Assembly (NCBI GenBank): GCA_021442845.1
Contig: JABUSD010000032.1
Coordinates: forward strand, 1-6,831
From: Holdemanella sp.
GTDB taxonomy: Bacteria; Bacillota_I; Bacilli_A; Erysipelotrichales; Erysipelotrichaceae
DNA length: 6,831 bases
Reading direction: 5' to 3'
Every line of letters starts with the position of its first letter. The stretch's first letter is position 1. The translations under genes were made by a program, and so were the position numbers. Below, piece after piece: positions 5,332 through 6,831 of this stretch. The notes beneath the pieces were generated by a model, which was not told the DNA's origin, searched no databases, and saw only the letters and a list, made by a program, of their open reading frames with translations.

Positions 5332-6177
5332 ATGATTCAATTGTTCGCAACGGATTTAGATGGCACTTTTTTAAATAAGACACATCAGATTGATGATAGA
5401 AGAAAACAATGTATTCAAGATGTCATAAAGAATGGAAAGCATTTTGCGATATCGACAGGAAGAAATATTGAAGGAATCCAGAGGATCGATATATGGGATT
5501 ATCCAATCTATTTTATCCTTATGAATGGCGCATTGATTGTTAACGAACAGCATGAAATCATCAAGACATTTCGAATCAATCCAGGCTTTATAGAGAAGAT
5601 GGTGGATCGATATGCAGAATATGGCTTTGAATATACGACAAAGGATTCTATCTATGTGACAATATCTAAGGAAAAGGCAATTGAAAACTTTGTGCTTAGA
5701 AGAACCTTAGAGGGTATGGATAAGGAACATATTGATTCCTTGCTTCCTCGTTATGTATCCCAGTTTCATTTTTCGTCAACAAAGGAAGAAATAGTGAATC
5801 TGGATGTGCTAAAGATTAATTATTTTATTCTGGATGAAACCATAAGAAAAGAAATGGAAGAATTCTTTGAATTGAATCATGAATATATAAATAATACGCC
5901 AAGTGGTAAAGGGTATATTGAAATAACGGATATAGAGGGAAATAAAGCAAACGGAGTCAGGATTCTAGCGGATTATTTAAATGTATCCTATGATGAAGTG
6001 GCTACCTTTGGAGATGGAAAGAATGATGTATCCATGTTGAAAGAATTTCCATATTCGTATGCACCAGAGGATGGAAGCGTTGAAGCTCTGGATGCAGCAC
6101 ATTATCGAATAGAACCTCATTATAAGGATTCTGTTATGAAAAAGATATATGAGTGGATGGAGGTAACATATGAGTAG
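5332..6177 (+). CDS. Cof-type HAD-superfamily hydrolase (HAD-IIB phosphatase)
   Basis: This 281-residue protein carries the haloacid dehalogenase motifs in order. Motif I is FATDLDGTFLN with nucleophile Asp8 and acid/base Asp10. Motif II is AISTGRN (about 39-45). The motif III lysine is Lys205 in EGNKANGV. Motif IV is FGDGKNDVSML with metal-binding Asp228 and Asp232. The long insert between motifs II and III (about 85-190) is the C2B cap that defines the Cof subfamily. Members are Mg-dependent phosphatases with broad activity on sugar phosphates, flavin mononucleotide or pyridoxal phosphate; the substrate cannot be told from sequence. The start is supported by AGGGTGAT (5321-5328), complementary to the 16S 3' end region. 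No convincing promoter lies between the preceding terminator and the ATG. The last 8 bp overlap the next gene. Confidence 0.92.
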   Translation: MIQLFATDLDGTFLNKTHQIDDRRKQCIQDVIKNGKHFAISTGRNIEGIQRIDIWDYPIYFILMNGALIVNEQHEIIKTFRINPGFIEKMVDRYAEYGFEYTTKDSIYVTISKEKAIENFVLRRTLEGMDKEHIDSLLPRYVSQFHFSSTKEEIVNLDVLKINYFILDETIRKEMEEFFELNHEYINNTPSGKGYIEITDIEGNKANGVRILADYLNVSYDEVATFGDGKNDVSMLKEFPYSYAPEDGSVEALDAAHYRIEPHYKDSVMKKIYEWMEVTYE

Positions 6178-6831
6178 TACAGCAAAGCGATGGCTAGTGT
6201 ATCTGGCAGGTTTAGTGATTCTTGCCTTAGGCATTACATTAAATACAAAAAGCACATTGGGTGTATCTCCTATTGTTGCGAGTGCCTATGTTGTATCAGA
6301 ATTGACAGGACTTAATTTTGCGAATATGACACTTGTCTTATATTGCATTCTTGTAGGAATCGAATTAGTAATTCATATCATAAGAAAAGAAAATAAGGGT
6401 GTACTAATTAAGGACATTCTCCAGATTCCATTAAGTCTTGTGTTTACCCGTTTTATGAATATATTTGTATTGACAATCCCTGTATTTGAAAAAGCCTATC
6501 CAGACAGTTTTATGGGATCCCTTGCAGGAAGAATTCTCGTCTTGATTGTTGCGATTATCTGCACTGGAGTTGGAGCCGCCCTATCATTAAATGTTAGACT
6601 TGTTCCTAATCCAGGGGATGGCGTTGTACAGGCTATTGCAGATGTGATAAAGAAGCCAGTTGGATTTACAAAAAATGCATTTGATGTATGCAGTATATTG
6701 ATAGCTGCTTTGATTGGCCTTGTTTTTGGAGGACGAATCATTGGGATTGGAATTGGAACCATTCTTGCGATGATTGGTGTTGGGCGTGTTGTTGCCTTAA
6801 CGAATCATTTGTTTAAAGATAAAATTGATAA
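6170..6831 (+). CDS. YczE/DUF6198-like integral membrane protein (3' end beyond window)
   Basis: The frame from ATG at 6170 is open for 220 codons to the window edge with no stop, so the gene is cut at its 3' end, probably close to it because YczE-type proteins are about 210-230 residues. A strong GGAGGT site (6159-6164) inside the HAD gene sets the start, giving an 8 bp overlap. The protein starts MSSTAKRWLVYLAG and has about five or six membrane segments (near 8-25, 54-70, 84-106, 117-140, 172-190 and 190-208). Family features are a Gly-rich first helix followed by STLGVSP (about 33-39), NPGDGVVQAI (151-160) and the Gly-rich GGRIIGIGIGTILAMIGVGR (about 188-207) near the end. The biochemical role of this family is unknown; YczE of B. 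subtilis affects bacillaene production. Overlap with the HAD gene suggests co-transcription, not necessarily related function. Confidence 0.85.
   Translation, partial: MSSTAKRWLVYLAGLVILALGITLNTKSTLGVSPIVASAYVVSELTGLNFANMTLVLYCILVGIELVIHIIRKENKGVLIKDILQIPLSLVFTRFMNIFVLTIPVFEKAYPDSFMGSLAGRILVLIVAIICTGVGAALSLNVRLVPNPGDGVVQAIADVIKKPVGFTKNAFDVCSILIAALIGLVFGGRIIGIGIGTILAMIGVGRVVALTNHLFKDKID

Noticed and set aside
6496..6762. 88-codon - strand open frame opposite the YczE-like gene
   Set aside because: The + strand frame encodes a coherent multi-helix membrane protein with family motifs and a strong ribosome binding site; the antisense frame is Pro/Ile-rich with no support.

Overview
This window comes from a low-GC Gram-positive bacterium. 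The AT-rich coding sequence, strong AGGAGG-type ribosome binding sites, short intergenic gaps, DnaD-family primosome protein and ypmB-dnaD-nth gene group all indicate Firmicutes (Bacillota). The overall flavour (YpmB-like, DnaD, HAD/Cof hydrolase, YczE-like membrane protein, Moco genes) would fit an anaerobic gut lineage such as Erysipelotrichia or Clostridia, but that placement is inference. TGG is used for Trp and TGA as a stop, so the standard code applies. Nearly all of the window is coding; the longest gap between genes is 106 bp. No RNA genes, mobile elements or CRISPR arrays were seen.

Region 1 (1-1711) is the end of a housekeeping operon on the + strand. It holds the last ten codons of an unidentified gene, a YpmB-like membrane-anchored protein, a DnaD-domain replication protein and endonuclease III (nth). 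These genes are tightly packed (14 bp gap, 2 bp gap, 4 bp ATGA overlap) and end at a hairpin terminator that begins inside the nth stop region.

Region 2 (about 1713-4104) is a compact molybdenum cofactor (Moco) operon: moaA, moaC and a two-domain gene fusing an N-terminal MOSC domain to a C-terminal MogA-type molybdopterin adenylyltransferase. MoaA and MoaC turn GTP into cyclic pyranopterin monophosphate (cPMP). The MogA half would activate molybdopterin by adenylylation, and the MOSC half may handle the metal or sulfur side of the cofactor. Molybdopterin synthase (moaD/moaE) and the molybdate insertase (moeA) are not in the window and must lie elsewhere if the pathway is complete. This is the most interesting part of the window.

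Region 3 (4069-4743) holds one - strand gene, a six-helix HdeD/DUF308 membrane protein. It converges on the Moco operon at a shared hairpin terminator and diverges from the next gene across a 106 bp region carrying back-to-back promoters and a candidate operator.

Region 4 (4743-6831) is on the + strand: a DJ-1/PfpI (YajL-like) protein followed by a terminator, a Cof-type HAD phosphatase, and a YczE-family (DUF6198-like) membrane protein that overlaps the HAD gene by 8 bp and runs off the right edge.
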